A stretch of DNA of 59,890 nucleotides, taken from NCBI RefSeq assembly GCF_000308695.1, contig NZ_BAGG01000034.1, forward strand, positions 1 through 59,890, in the 5' to 3' direction. Both the position numbers and the translations under genes were made by a program. Each line of letters opens with the position of its first letter. Positions within the stretch are counted from its first letter, which is position 1. Below, one piece after another: positions 18,630 through 27,171 of the stretch. This DNA is from Nocardia takedensis NBRC 100417 (lineage in GTDB: Bacteria; Actinomycetota; Actinomycetes; Mycobacteriales; Mycobacteriaceae). The notes under the pieces were generated by a model, which saw nothing but the letters and a program-made list of their open reading frames with translations, searched no databases and was not told the DNA's origin.

Positions 18630-19610
18630 ATGAACTCCACGCAGCGGGCCCTGGCCGTCGGTCTCGGCGCGGCCCTGCTCCAGGCACTGATGTTGATCGC
18701 GTTCGCGTGGCCTGCGGCCAATATCGCGCCGCGCGATCTACCGCTGGCCGTGACGGGCCCGCAGGCGAGTCAGATCGAAGCGCAACTGAACGCCGCCCAA
18801 CCCGGCGCCTACGAGATCACCACCGTCGCCGACGAAGCCGCGGCCCGCACCGCTCTCACCGAACGCGAGGTCTACGGCGCGGTCGTCACCGGCGGTGGCG
18901 CGCCCCGGATGCTGGTCGCCTCGGGCGCGAGTCCCGCGGTGGCCCAACAGCTCACGGGCGTGGCCCAGGCGATCACCCGCACACCCGGCGCCCAGGTCGA
19001 GGACGTGGTGGCCGCCGATTCCGACGATCCGCGCGGCGCCGCCTTCGGCGCGATGGTGCTGCCGCTGGTGATGTCGGGCATCGCGGCGGGCGTCCTGCTC
19101 ACCTTCCTGGTCCCGCTGGTCGCCGCGCGGATCGTCGGTCTGCTGACCTTCGGCGTCGCGGGCGGATTCCTGTCGATGGCCATCATCCAGGGCTGGATGT
19201 CGGTGGTGCCCGGCTCCTACCTGCTGCTGGCGGGCGTGGCCGGATTGGTGTCGCTGGCGGTCGCGGGCTCGGTCGTCGGGATGACGGCGATAGCGGGTCC
19301 GCCCGGAATCGGCGTCGCCGCGCTGGCGATGCTGCTGATCGGCAATCCCTTCTCGGCCGCCACCTCGGCTCCCGAACTGCTCCCGCAGCCCTGGGGCGCG
19401 ATCGGACAGTTCCTCCCGCCCGGCGCGGCGTCCTCGCTGATGCGTTCGGTGGCCTTCTTCGACGGCGCGCGTTCGGCCGGACCGGTGACGGTGCTGGCGA
19501 TCTGGGTGGCGGGGGCCGTGGCCCTGCTGGCCGTCGGCGTGCTGCGCGAACGCCGCCCGGCCGAAGCGGCGGCCGCGCCCGCCGCGGCGGAACCGGTGCC
19601 CGCCACCTGA
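18630..19610 (+). CDS. Membrane protein, YhgE/ABC-2-permease-like
   Basis: A 326-residue membrane protein: one N-terminal helix (VGLGAALLQALMLIAFAWPAA), an extracytoplasmic domain of about 100 residues, then five or six helices (AMVLPLVMSGIAAGVLLTFL onward) and a Pro/Ala-rich cytoplasmic tail. This layout matches the YhgE/Pip or DUF3533-like permease group. AGGGGAG precedes ATG 18630. It is divergent from a TetR gene; induction by a ligand of that regulator, perhaps for export, is inferred. Confidence 0.7.
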   Translation: MNSTQRALAVGLGAALLQALMLIAFAWPAANIAPRDLPLAVTGPQASQIEAQLNAAQPGAYEITTVADEAAARTALTEREVYGAVVTGGGAPRMLVASGASPAVAQQLTGVAQAITRTPGAQVEDVVAADSDDPRGAAFGAMVLPLVMSGIAAGVLLTFLVPLVAARIVGLLTFGVAGGFLSMAIIQGWMSVVPGSYLLLAGVAGLVSLAVAGSVVGMTAIAGPPGIGVAALAMLLIGNPFSAATSAPELLPQPWGAIGQFLPPGAASSLMRSVAFFDGARSAGPVTVLAIWVAGAVALLAVGVLRERRPAEAAAAPAAAEPVPAT

Positions 19611-19614
19611 GTCG

Positions 19615-19666
19615 GAACGCCGAACGGGCGGGGCGTCGAGAATGACGCCCCGCCCGTTCGGCGTTC
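19615..19666. terminator. Bidirectional hairpin terminator (23-bp perfect stem)
   Basis: A 23-bp perfect inverted repeat (arms 19615-19637 and 19644-19666, loop GAGAAT) lies between the convergent membrane-protein and lipoprotein genes. It lacks a strong T-run but its position and stem strength indicate shared termination. Confidence 0.75.
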
Positions 19667-19676
19667 GAAAATCGGT

Positions 19677-20666
19677 TCAGGACACGGTGAAGGTGAAGGT
19701 CGGCGCGCCGGCCGCGCCTTCTTCGCCCGCCGCGTTGTAGCTGACCGTGTAGGAGCCGTTCGCGGGCGAGGGCACCACGAAGATGGCGTAGTTGTCGGCC
19801 TTGTCGATGGTCTGGTTGCTGCTCAGCAGTTCGTTGATGGTGCCGCGGAAGTCGGCGACCAACGTCTCCCCGCCGGGCGTGCGCAGGCTGAAGTACTGGT
19901 AGTAGATATTCGTTCCGCCCGCGGCGATCCCGGGCCCGCCGACGAACTTCACCCGCAGCGCGAGTTCGTCCTTGCCGCGCTCGCCCACGGCGTAGCTGGG
20001 ATGCAGCGTGGCCCCCGTGACCTGCACCGTGGTCTGATCCTGGACCAGGGTTCCGGTGACCGGCAGCGTGCGCGGTTGCACGCTCTCGACCTTCGCCGAG
20101 GCGGCCAGCGGGATCTTGGTCTGGTTGTCGGTGGATTCGCCGTACACGACGGTGATCGTGTCGAGCAGGTGCTCAGCGTCCTTGAGCGCCTGCACCGGCG
20201 TGCGCACACTGCCGCCGGCCGACCCGTTGCCGGGCACGGTGGGGTTGTCGAAACCGGCGCCGCCGTCGACTTCCTTGCCCACCTGGAGATGGGAGTTGTT
20301 GCTCAGGGTGAGGTTCTCGTTCGTGGTGTTCTTGTAGGTGATGTCGATGAGCACCTGACCGCCGCCGTATTCGTCGGGGACCACGGTGGCCTTGTCCACG
20401 GTGATCTCGAATCCTTCGAACCAGCCGGTCTTCCCGACCGTGCGGACCACCGCGCGCCCGGAATCCGGCGCGCCCGTGGCGTTGCCGCCGCCGGGCGCCG
20501 CGGTGGCCTGCCCGCCGGGTGCGGCCGCCGTCGGCGAGGCCACGGGCGTGCCCGGCGGGTCCTCGTCCAGACAGGCGGAGGTGAACAGCAGTGACACGCT
20601 CGCGAACGCGATCGCGGTGATCCGGGTGGCGCGAATTCCCCGTGCGCTGCGCAGTGATGTACGCAC
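19677..20666 (-). CDS. Secreted lipoprotein with DUF4352-like domain
   Basis: A 329-residue exported protein: signal peptide ending in a lipobox-like TSAC, a Pro/Ala/Gly-rich linker, and a beta-rich C-terminal part with the DUF4352-type pattern (VVPDEYGGGQVLIDITYKNTTNENLTL...). A second similar beta unit follows (VTGATLHPSYAVGERGKDELALRVKFVGG). Function is unknown. GTG 20666 lies 4 bases after GGAGG; ATG 20693 has no ribosome site. Confidence 0.7.
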   Translation of the reverse strand: MRTSLRSARGIRATRITAIAFASVSLLFTSACLDEDPPGTPVASPTAAAPGGQATAAPGGGNATGAPDSGRAVVRTVGKTGWFEGFEITVDKATVVPDEYGGGQVLIDITYKNTTNENLTLSNNSHLQVGKEVDGGAGFDNPTVPGNGSAGGSVRTPVQALKDAEHLLDTITVVYGESTDNQTKIPLAASAKVESVQPRTLPVTGTLVQDQTTVQVTGATLHPSYAVGERGKDELALRVKFVGGPGIAAGGTNIYYQYFSLRTPGGETLVADFRGTINELLSSNQTIDKADNYAIFVVPSPANGSYTVSYNAAGEEGAAGAPTFTFTVS

Positions 20667-20750
20667 GCTTCCTCCCTGGGTTGGAATCTCCATTGTGGAT
20701 CGATTCCCCAGTGGATAGTGGCCGGTCGCGCGGATGTTAACCGGGGATTT

Positions 20751-21188
20751 TCAGTCCGTCTTCCGTGCCCCCGCGGCGGTGCAGTCGCGGCAGCTGCCGA
20801 AGATCTCCATGGTGTGGCTGACCTCGGTGAAACCGTGTTCTCCCGCAACGGCTTCCGCCCACGCCTCCACGGTCGGGCCCTCCACCTCCACGGTGCGCCC
20901 GCAGTGGCGGCACACCAAGTGGTGATGGTGGCCGTGCGAACACTGCCGGTACACCGATTCGCCGGTGTCGGTGCGCAACACGTCGACCATGCCCGCGTCG
21001 GCCAGCGACTGGAGCGTGCGGTAAACGGTGGTCAACCCGATTCCCTCACCGCGGCGGCGCAGTTCGTCGTGCAGTTCCTGGGCGGAGCGGAATTCCTCGA
21101 TGTCGTCGAGCAGCGCCGCGATGGCGCTGCGCTGACGGGTGCTGCGGACGCCGACCGATTTGGCCGGATCCACTGTCTGGTCAGGCAC
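20751..21188 (-). CDS. zur: Zinc uptake regulator Zur (FurB)
   Basis: A 145-residue Fur-family regulator. The winged helix (STRQRSAIAALLDDI...GIGLTTVYRTLQSLADAGMVDVL) is followed by the metal-binding region CSHGHHHHLVCRHC and a second structural cysteine pair CRDC. As the second gene of smtB-zur, opposite glyS, it matches mycobacterial FurB, which represses zinc-uptake and alternative ribosomal protein genes when zinc is plentiful. Confidence 0.92.
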   Translation of the reverse strand: MPDQTVDPAKSVGVRSTRQRSAIAALLDDIEEFRSAQELHDELRRRGEGIGLTTVYRTLQSLADAGMVDVLRTDTGESVYRQCSHGHHHHLVCRHCGRTVEVEGPTVEAWAEAVAGEHGFTEVSHTMEIFGSCRDCTAAGARKTD

Positions 21189-21191
21189 GGA

Positions 21192-21542
21192 TCACCCTTC
21201 CTCGGCGTGCGCGACGGCGTCGACGACGATGTGCGCGAGATGGTCGTCGACGAGTTCGTAGAGCACTTCGCGGCCGGACCGTTCGCCGTGGACGACGCCC
21301 GCGGACTTCAGGATGCGCAGATGCTGGCTGACCAGAGGTTGTGTGACGCCCAGCGCGTCGACCAGTTCGTGCACGCAGCGCGGCGATTCCCGCAGTTGCA
21401 GCACGATGGCGATGCGCACGGGGGCCGCCAGGGCGCGTAACAGTTCACCCGCGTCCTCGAGGACGGCCCTGGTCGGGACCGGCGCGGGACCGGGGGACCG
21501 GTACGGGTTGTGGCTGTGAGCGGTGGCGGCATCGGCTGTCAT
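21192..21542 (-). CDS. smtB: ArsR-family zinc-responsive repressor SmtB
   Basis: A 116-residue ArsR/SmtB repressor: RALAAPVRIAIVLQLRESPRCVHELVDALGVTQPLVSQHLRILKSAGVV. The C-terminal helix carries Asp/His ligands (DDHLAHIVVDAVAHAEEG) that fit an alpha-5 zinc site. AAGGAG precedes ATG 21542. It is cotranscribed with zur (3-base gap). In mycobacteria SmtB is released from the shared promoter by zinc, allowing zur expression. Confidence 0.92.
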   Translation of the reverse strand: MTADAATAHSHNPYRSPGPAPVPTRAVLEDAGELLRALAAPVRIAIVLQLRESPRCVHELVDALGVTQPLVSQHLRILKSAGVVHGERSGREVLYELVDDHLAHIVVDAVAHAEEG

Positions 21543-21574
21543 CGAACCAACTCCTTAATGGAAAGCGATCCCAT

Positions 21575-21602
21575 TTTGATATGCACGGGTGCGCATGTCA
21601 AA
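21575..21602. promoter_or_regulatory. Inverted repeat upstream of smtB-zur, probable SmtB operator
   Basis: TTTGA-T-ATGC and GCAT-G-TCAAA form a 10-bp imperfect inverted repeat around an 8-base centre, 33 bases upstream of the smtB start. The size and location fit an ArsR/SmtB autoregulatory site. An overlapping repeat AATGG-N9-CCATT sits at 21557-21575 close to the smtB ribosome site. Confidence 0.6.
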
Positions 21603-21723
21603 CCCGGCGCGCGGTGTCGCGGCGTGCGGTGGAAATTCGTTCGACGGGTGCCGATAGGCTGAAGGCACTCGTGGTCTCCGAATGGAGACGAATTCCGACT
21701 CGCAGTGGATGGAGAATTCTCGC

Positions 21724-23109
21724 GTGGCACCCAAGTCGAAGGTGGACACCGTTGCCAACCTCGCCAAGCGCCGGGGTCTGGTGTACCCGTGCGGTGAGAT
21801 CTACGGAGGCACCAAGTCGGCATGGGACTACGGTCCGCTCGGTGTCGAACTCAAGGAGAACATCAAGAAGCAGTGGTGGCGCTCGATGGTCACCGGTCGC
21901 GAGGACGTCGTCGGTCTCGACTCCTCGGTGATCCTGCCACGTCAGGTCTGGGAAGCCTCCGGCCACGTCGCCACCTTCACCGACCCGCTCGTGGAATCGC
22001 TGCACACCCACAAGCGCTACCGCGCCGACCACCTCCTGGAAGCCTACGAGGAGAAGCACGGCCACCCGCCCGCCAACGGCCTGGCCGACATCAACGACCC
22101 CGAGACCGGCCAGCCCGGCAAGTGGACCGAGCCGAAGAACTTCTCCGGCCTGCTCAAGACCTTCCTCGGCCCCGTCGATGACGAAGAGGGCCTGCACTAC
22201 CTGCGCCCCGAGACCGCCCAGGGCATCTTCGTCAACTTCGCCAACGTGATGACCACCGCGCGCAAGAAGCCGCCCTTCGGCATCGCCCAGATCGGCAAGA
22301 GCTTCCGCAACGAGATCACCCCCGGCAACTTCATCTTCCGCACCCGCGAGTTCGAGCAGATGGAGATGGAGTACTTCGTCAAGCCCGGCGAGGACGCCGA
22401 ATGGCACAAGTACTGGATCGAGACCCGCTTCGCCTGGTACACCGACCTCGGCATCGACCCGGACAACCTGCGCCTGTTCGAGCACCCGAAAGAGAAGCTG
22501 TCGCACTACTCGGCGGGCACCACCGACATCGAGTACCGCTTCCGCTTCCAGGGCAGCGAATGGGGTGAGCTCGAGGGCATCGCCAACCGCACCGACTACG
22601 ACCTCAAGACCCACGGCGAACACTCCGGCACCGCGCTGGTCTACTTCGACCAGACCACCAACGAGCGCTACGTCCCCTACGTCATCGAACCGGCCGCCGG
22701 TTTGACGCGCTCGCTGATGGCCTTCCTGGTCGACGCCTACGCCGAGGACGAGGCCCCGAACACCAAGGGCGGCGTCGACGTCCGCACGGTGCTGCGCCTG
22801 GACCGCAGGCTCGCCCCGGTCAAGGCGGCGGTGCTGCCGCTCTCGCGCAACGTCGACTTGACGCCCAAGGCCAAGGATCTGGCCACCGCGCTGCGTCGCA
22901 ACTGGAACGTCGAATTCGACGACGCGGGCAACATCGGCCGCCGCTACCGCCGCCAGGACGAGATCGGCACCCCGTTCTGCATCACCGTCGACTTCGACAC
23001 CCTCGAGGACCAGGCCGTCACCATCCGCGAACGCGACACGATGGCCCAGGAGCGCATCGCACTGGACAAGGTCGAGAGCTACCTCGCCCAGCACCTGATC
23101 GGCGCGTAG
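21724..23109 (+). CDS. glyS: Glycyl-tRNA synthetase
   Basis: This class II alpha2-type glycyl-tRNA synthetase is 461 residues from GTG 21724, about the mycobacterial length. Recognisable regions are [25 protein letters not shown], motif 2 ([25 protein letters not shown]), and motif 3 ([18 protein letters not shown]), followed by the anticodon-binding domain. GGAGA lies about 10 bases upstream of the GTG. It is divergent from smtB-zur as in mycobacteria. Confidence 0.95.
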   Translation: MAPKSKVDTVANLAKRRGLVYPCGEIYGGTKSAWDYGPLGVELKENIKKQWWRSMVTGREDVVGLDSSVILPRQVWEASGHVATFTDPLVESLHTHKRYRADHLLEAYEEKHGHPPANGLADINDPETGQPGKWTEPKNFSGLLKTFLGPVDDEEGLHYLRPETAQGIFVNFANVMTTARKKPPFGIAQIGKSFRNEITPGNFIFRTREFEQMEMEYFVKPGEDAEWHKYWIETRFAWYTDLGIDPDNLRLFEHPKEKLSHYSAGTTDIEYRFRFQGSEWGELEGIANRTDYDLKTHGEHSGTALVYFDQTTNERYVPYVIEPAAGLTRSLMAFLVDAYAEDEAPNTKGGVDVRTVLRLDRRLAPVKAAVLPLSRNVDLTPKAKDLATALRRNWNVEFDDAGNIGRRYRRQDEIGTPFCITVDFDTLEDQAVTIRERDTMAQERIALDKVESYLAQHLIGA

Positions 23110-23116
23110 TTCATAC

Positions 23117-23156
23117 CGCGAACAGGGCCGGTGCGCGCGCACCGGCCCTGTTCGCG
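23117..23156. terminator. 40-bp perfect palindrome, bidirectional terminator
   Basis: Arms 23117-23136 and 23137-23156 are perfectly complementary with no spacer, placed between the convergent glyS and tenA genes 8 bases after the glyS stop and just before the tenA stop. The position indicates transcription termination for both. Confidence 0.7.
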
Positions 23157-23160
23157 CGTC

Positions 23161-23769
23161 TCACAGCGGCACATCCCAGAACGCGTACTCGTGGCGCATC
23201 CCCTCGAGGAACAGCGTGCGCGCCCGGCGCGGATCGGTGGCCGCCTCGTCCAGCATCTGCGCGCAGCGTTCGGTCAGCTTCGCGAAACCCGGATCGGCGT
23301 AGGTGTCGATCCACCGTCGATAGCGCGGGTCGGCGGGCGGATTCTCGGCCAGGATCGCGCCGAGCGAGGAATAGCCCCACATACACGGGTAGAGCGCCGC
23401 CAGACCGTCGGCGTAGTCGGCCGCCGATTCCAACAGGAACGTCGTATAGGCCACGCACGGCGCACCTTTCACCGCGCCCGCCAGATCCGCGCCGAACTCC
23501 GCCGCCAACGACCGGTGCAGATCCAGTTCGTCGTGGAAGGTCGCGTGCGCCAAGTCGACCAGATCACCGAGATGCCCCGCGGGCGCCTGCCAGGCGAGCC
23601 TGCTGAACACCCGGACGTAATCGAGCAGGAACAGGTAGTCCTGCTCGAGCCAGGACCGGAATACGGCCTCGGGCAGCGCGCCCGAGGCGATGCCCGCCAC
23701 CGTCGGGTGGGTCAGTTGCCGCTCGACCAGCGGACGGCCGAGCTGTTCCAGATGTGCCACGAGACTCAT
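23161..23769 (-). CDS. tenA: TenA-family thiaminase II/aminopyrimidine hydrolase
   Basis: A 202-residue all-helical TenA protein, involved in salvage of the thiamine pyrimidine moiety. Family regions include the N-terminal HP.V..I..G.LP...F..W..QDY pattern, the catalytic cysteine in LYPCMWGYSSLG, and the C-terminal FLEGMRHEYAFWD. No other thiamine gene is adjacent and no TPP riboswitch was seen upstream. Confidence 0.85.
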   Translation of the reverse strand: MSLVAHLEQLGRPLVERQLTHPTVAGIASGALPEAVFRSWLEQDYLFLLDYVRVFSRLAWQAPAGHLGDLVDLAHATFHDELDLHRSLAAEFGADLAGAVKGAPCVAYTTFLLESAADYADGLAALYPCMWGYSSLGAILAENPPADPRYRRWIDTYADPGFAKLTERCAQMLDEAATDPRRARTLFLEGMRHEYAFWDVPL

Positions 23770-23831
23770 GCCGGCAAGTCTGTCCCATCCGCGGAATTGC
23801 GTGGAATCCGGTGGGGACGCACCCTTGTCCG

Positions 23832-25100
23832 GTGGAGTGGCACGAAGGTGAAGTGGTGCGGGTGTTGTCGCCGTCGGAACAGCGTTTCGTCCGGCACGCG
23901 ACCTATACGGGACGATCGGTGCGCGTCGAAGGCGACCTGGACACGGCGGTACTGGACCAGGCGTTCAAAGCGCTGGCGCTGGAGTACCCGGTGCTGGTGT
24001 GCCGGATCGCCGAGGACGACGACGGAACCGGGCGCCTGCTGCGGCCCAGCGGCGCGCCCGTCGCCGCCTCGATCGCCGACGGCAACACCGCCGAGATCCG
24101 AATCCCGGCCGACCCGGTCGACCCGCGCACCCGCCTGGCCTACCTCGACGTGACCACCTCGGGCGCGGACCACGCCCGCGTCACCCTGTTCGCCCACCAC
24201 GCCGTCGCCGACGCGCGCTTCTGCGTGGAACTGTTCACCCGACTCTGGGACCACTACACCGACCGGATCGAATCCGAGGCGACAACCGTCGTCCCGCACG
24301 ACTATCCGAATTCGCTCGAGTGGTACGCCGCCGATCGCGGCATCGCACGCGGCCCGCATTCCGGCCTCGAACCCGCCGCCCGCGCGCTCACCCCCGCGGA
24401 ACAGACCGTGCCCGCCGACCCCGCGACCCCCGCACCGCCCTCGCTGGCCCGCCCCCGACGCGTCGTCCTCGACGCCGACACCACCGCGCGTGTCGTCGCC
24501 CACGGCAGCCGAACCCGCGTCAGCGTCAACGGACTCGTCACCGCAGCCCTGCTGCGCGCCTACATCGCCGAAACCGCGGGCGTGACCACCACCGCGCACT
24601 GCCTCTACCCGGTCGACCTGCGCACCCGACTCGAACCCCCCGTCCAACCCGCCGCAGGCACCAACATGGCCGGCCTGGCCTGCTTCAGCGCCGACATCGA
24701 TCCCGCCGCCGACCTCGGCGATCTCGGCAGCCGCATCTCCGCCCGCCTGCGCGCCGATTTGGACTCCGGCCTCATCGCCCAATCCGCCCTGCACTTCCCC
24801 GACTACTTCGGCCCCCACCGCACCCGCTCCACCGCGGGCCACATCGCCGTCACCAACACCGGCCGCGTCCCCGACTTCCGCGTACCCCCCGGCCTCACCC
24901 TCACCGACTACGAAATCCTCTACCTCTCCGCCCACCCCCGCCCCTCCACCGGCGCCTCCGCCGCCGTCACCTTCCTCGTCTACACCTTCGGCGACCACAT
25001 GACCGTAGGAATCCTCGGCGGCGGAGCGGTCGCCGACCGGTTGACCGAGGCTGTCGCCGACCACCTGCGCGCGCTGGCCGTCGAACCCGTAGGAGCGTGA
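23832..25100 (+). CDS. PapA5-like acyltransferase (condensation-domain fold)
   Basis: A 422-residue protein of the polyketide-associated acyltransferase group. The catalytic HHxxxD motif is HHAVAD. The opening LSPSEQRFV, YPVDLRTRLEPPV and the C-terminal TNTGRVPDFRVPPGL match mycobacterial PapA5, which esterifies phthiocerol with mycocerosic acid. No polyketide synthase lies nearby, so its substrates are open; transfer of an acyl group to a lipid alcohol is inferred. GTG 23832 is the most likely start. Confidence 0.75.
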   Translation: MEWHEGEVVRVLSPSEQRFVRHATYTGRSVRVEGDLDTAVLDQAFKALALEYPVLVCRIAEDDDGTGRLLRPSGAPVAASIADGNTAEIRIPADPVDPRTRLAYLDVTTSGADHARVTLFAHHAVADARFCVELFTRLWDHYTDRIESEATTVVPHDYPNSLEWYAADRGIARGPHSGLEPAARALTPAEQTVPADPATPAPPSLARPRRVVLDADTTARVVAHGSRTRVSVNGLVTAALLRAYIAETAGVTTTAHCLYPVDLRTRLEPPVQPAAGTNMAGLACFSADIDPAADLGDLGSRISARLRADLDSGLIAQSALHFPDYFGPHRTRSTAGHIAVTNTGRVPDFRVPPGLTLTDYEILYLSAHPRPSTGASAAVTFLVYTFGDHMTVGILGGGAVADRLTEAVADHLRALAVEPVGA

Positions 25101-25135
25101 GCAACGACAGTGGGCACCACCCCGGCCGACCGTTC

Positions 25136-25840
25136 CTATCGCCGTTCGTCGCGCATCAGGGCTGCCGCCAGCATCAACAGCGCCGACGCGAACTCGGCGG
25201 TCTCCGCCTCTCGAACCATCGCGGCGGCGATCCTGCGCCGCTGCTGGGCGCTCAAGCCGCGGTGCAGCGTCTTGAGGCGTTCGAGTTCGCGCTGACGTGC
25301 CGCGATCACCGCTCGACGAGCCCTGACCAGGTGTCGTGCTTTGAGATTCAGGACGGCGTCGACCGTCGTGGCGGCACCTGCCGGGAGGCCGCCGATCGGC
25401 GAGGCTCGGCCGCCACGATCCACCACCACCAACTGTTCGTGCCTCCAGAGCTTCGGATTTCGGAAATCGAAGCAGATGTCGGTGGCTGCCTTGGATTTGT
25501 CGCAGGTGAAGTCGGAACCAGCACCCTGGTTCCCATCACAGCACAGCAGGAGATTCGTCCACTTCGTCGTCGCGTCCCGGAAGTCGACGGCTCCGCTGCA
25601 CTGTAGACAATCCGGTGTCCACGCGCGCCCCGATTGCGGATGGAAGTGCTCGATCCTGGTGTGATGATCGGGGCGCGCGGGGTCTCGCAGAGTCCGCTCG
25701 CAATAGGCGCAACGCCCGCCTTGCTCGCGCCACAGCGCCCGTCGGATCGATGGATCCGACGACAACGCCTCGAAGGTGGCTCTCGCGGCGCGGTGGGCGC
25801 TGTGACTCGGAGGAGGGGTGGCGGCCTGGATTCGACGCAT
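25136..25840 (-). CDS. ptuB: HNH endonuclease PtuB-like (Septu system)
   Basis: A 234-residue HNH nuclease with a zinc-binding first pair CAYC (C44, C47), the HNH core IEHFHP (H65, H67), Asn in TNLLLCC and a further Cys in TCDKSK, the layout of the HNH proteins paired with ATPases in Septu and retron-Ec78-type systems. Its ATG overlaps the ATPase stop by one base, so it is the second gene of a two-gene operon. The expected role is cleavage of invading DNA under control of the ATPase partner. Confidence 0.82.
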   Translation of the reverse strand: MRRIQAATPPPSHSAHRAARATFEALSSDPSIRRALWREQGGRCAYCERTLRDPARPDHHTRIEHFHPQSGRAWTPDCLQCSGAVDFRDATTKWTNLLLCCDGNQGAGSDFTCDKSKAATDICFDFRNPKLWRHEQLVVVDRGGRASPIGGLPAGAATTVDAVLNLKARHLVRARRAVIAARQRELERLKTLHRGLSAQQRRRIAAAMVREAETAEFASALLMLAAALMRDERR

Positions 25841-27171
25841 CACTCGTCCGGGTCGAAGAAGGCGATGCTCGCGTCGGCTTCCGCCAACTGCGGAACGTTC
25901 GCGATACCCCCCAGTTCCTCGTCCAACCGGCGACGCAGTTCTCGCGCGCTGTCCGATCGTCCGAGCCCTCGGTCCACGAGGTCGAGATAGCGATCGAGAT
26001 CGGCGTTGATGGCCAGTCGGGGCTCGGGACGAGTTCCCATGACATGGGCCAGTACGACGTCGCTGCGCAGCCCCGCCGAATACTGGACGGATCGAATGGC
26101 CGTGCCGTCCAGCACCCTGATGCACCTTGCCTCGACAGTGGACAGCACCTGCGGGCTGTGGGTGGTGACGACGAATTGGACACGAGGAAAGATCACCCGG
26201 AACAAAGGGACGATCCGCTGCTGCCAAGTGGGATGTAGATGCAGGTCGATCTCGTCGATCAGTACAACCCCGGGCACCTCGGCGAGCAAGGTCTCCGCGC
26301 CGAGAGCGGGATTCGCACGGGCCATGCGGCTCACCAGATCGATCACCAGACCCGCGGCGATCTTGATCCCACTCGACAGATAGGACAGTGGTAGTTCGCC
26401 CCGGTCTTCATGTCGCAGGGTCAGCCCGTTCACGATCGGGTTCCAGGTCGGATCACGCCAGCCCGTCTCGCGCAACAGCGTGTTGCACGCCAACGCGATT
26501 GCCTCGAGTTGATCGCGGGCGGCCTGTGCCTGATCACCGCGAGAATCTGCCAAGAAATCGGCTAGTGTCAGCGCCTCGATATACGGCGACAGTCGCGAGA
26601 GATCGGACTTTCCATCCAACGCAGAGTGATAGGCCGCGGATCGGGAACGCACCGCGCTCGCGCCGGATTTCCGCGCACCCACCAAACGCTCGACACCGTA
26701 CAACGCCAAAACCGGTAACAACGGCGGACGACTCGCGAAATGGTCCGATGAGCGGTCCGAGGCGCGCCAGATTTCTGCGGCCCTCAACCCGACCTCTCGA
26801 CTACCCCAAGTTGTACGCCCCTTCGCACTGATTCTTTCCCGCAGCCACCGTGATTCACCTCCCGCGAGCGTCGCGGTCACCCCGGCCCAGACCGGGTATT
26901 CGGATTCCATCCGCGCCACCGATGAGCGGGAATCGAGATCCCTCGGCACCTCCCGCGCATCCTCCGTAACGAAGCCGCGCGTATCGCCGTCGAACTCCCT
27001 GATGATCGGCGACAACATGATCGCGAGCGCGTCCAACACCGCCGTCTTGCCTGTGCCGTTGGCGCCTACCAGGACCGTCAACGACGGATCGAAGGAAACG
27101 TCGAGGTACTCGAAGCAGCGGAAGTTCGCGACTTCGAGACGATCGATGTGCCAGTCGCCGGGTTCGGACAT
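25840..27171 (-). CDS. ptuA: AAA ATPase PtuA-like (Septu system)
   Basis: A 443-residue SMC/OLD-like ABC ATPase: Walker A GANGTGKT (residues 36-43), ABC signature-like LSYLSSGIK, Walker B VVLIDEID (302-309), and the His switch TTHSPQ. Together with the downstream HNH gene this is the two-gene layout of a type I Septu anti-phage system. Start ATG 27171 is chosen because the family N-terminus (IDRLEVANFRCFEYLDVSF) follows at once. The operon is inserted between genes that are otherwise core, and its GC is a little lower than its neighbours. Confidence 0.83.
   Translation of the reverse strand: MSEPGDWHIDRLEVANFRCFEYLDVSFDPSLTVLVGANGTGKTAVLDALAIMLSPIIREFDGDTRGFVTEDAREVPRDLDSRSSVARMESEYPVWAGVTATLAGGESRWLRERISAKGRTTWGSREVGLRAAEIWRASDRSSDHFASRPPLLPVLALYGVERLVGARKSGASAVRSRSAAYHSALDGKSDLSRLSPYIEALTLADFLADSRGDQAQAARDQLEAIALACNTLLRETGWRDPTWNPIVNGLTLRHEDRGELPLSYLSSGIKIAAGLVIDLVSRMARANPALGAETLLAEVPGVVLIDEIDLHLHPTWQQRIVPLFRVIFPRVQFVVTTHSPQVLSTVEARCIRVLDGTAIRSVQYSAGLRSDVVLAHVMGTRPEPRLAINADLDRYLDLVDRGLGRSDSARELRRRLDEELGGIANVPQLAEADASIAFFDPDE

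Noticed and set aside
23770..23831. TPP riboswitch upstream of tenA
   Set aside because: The leader is too short and lacks the conserved CTGAGA and ACCTGA cores.
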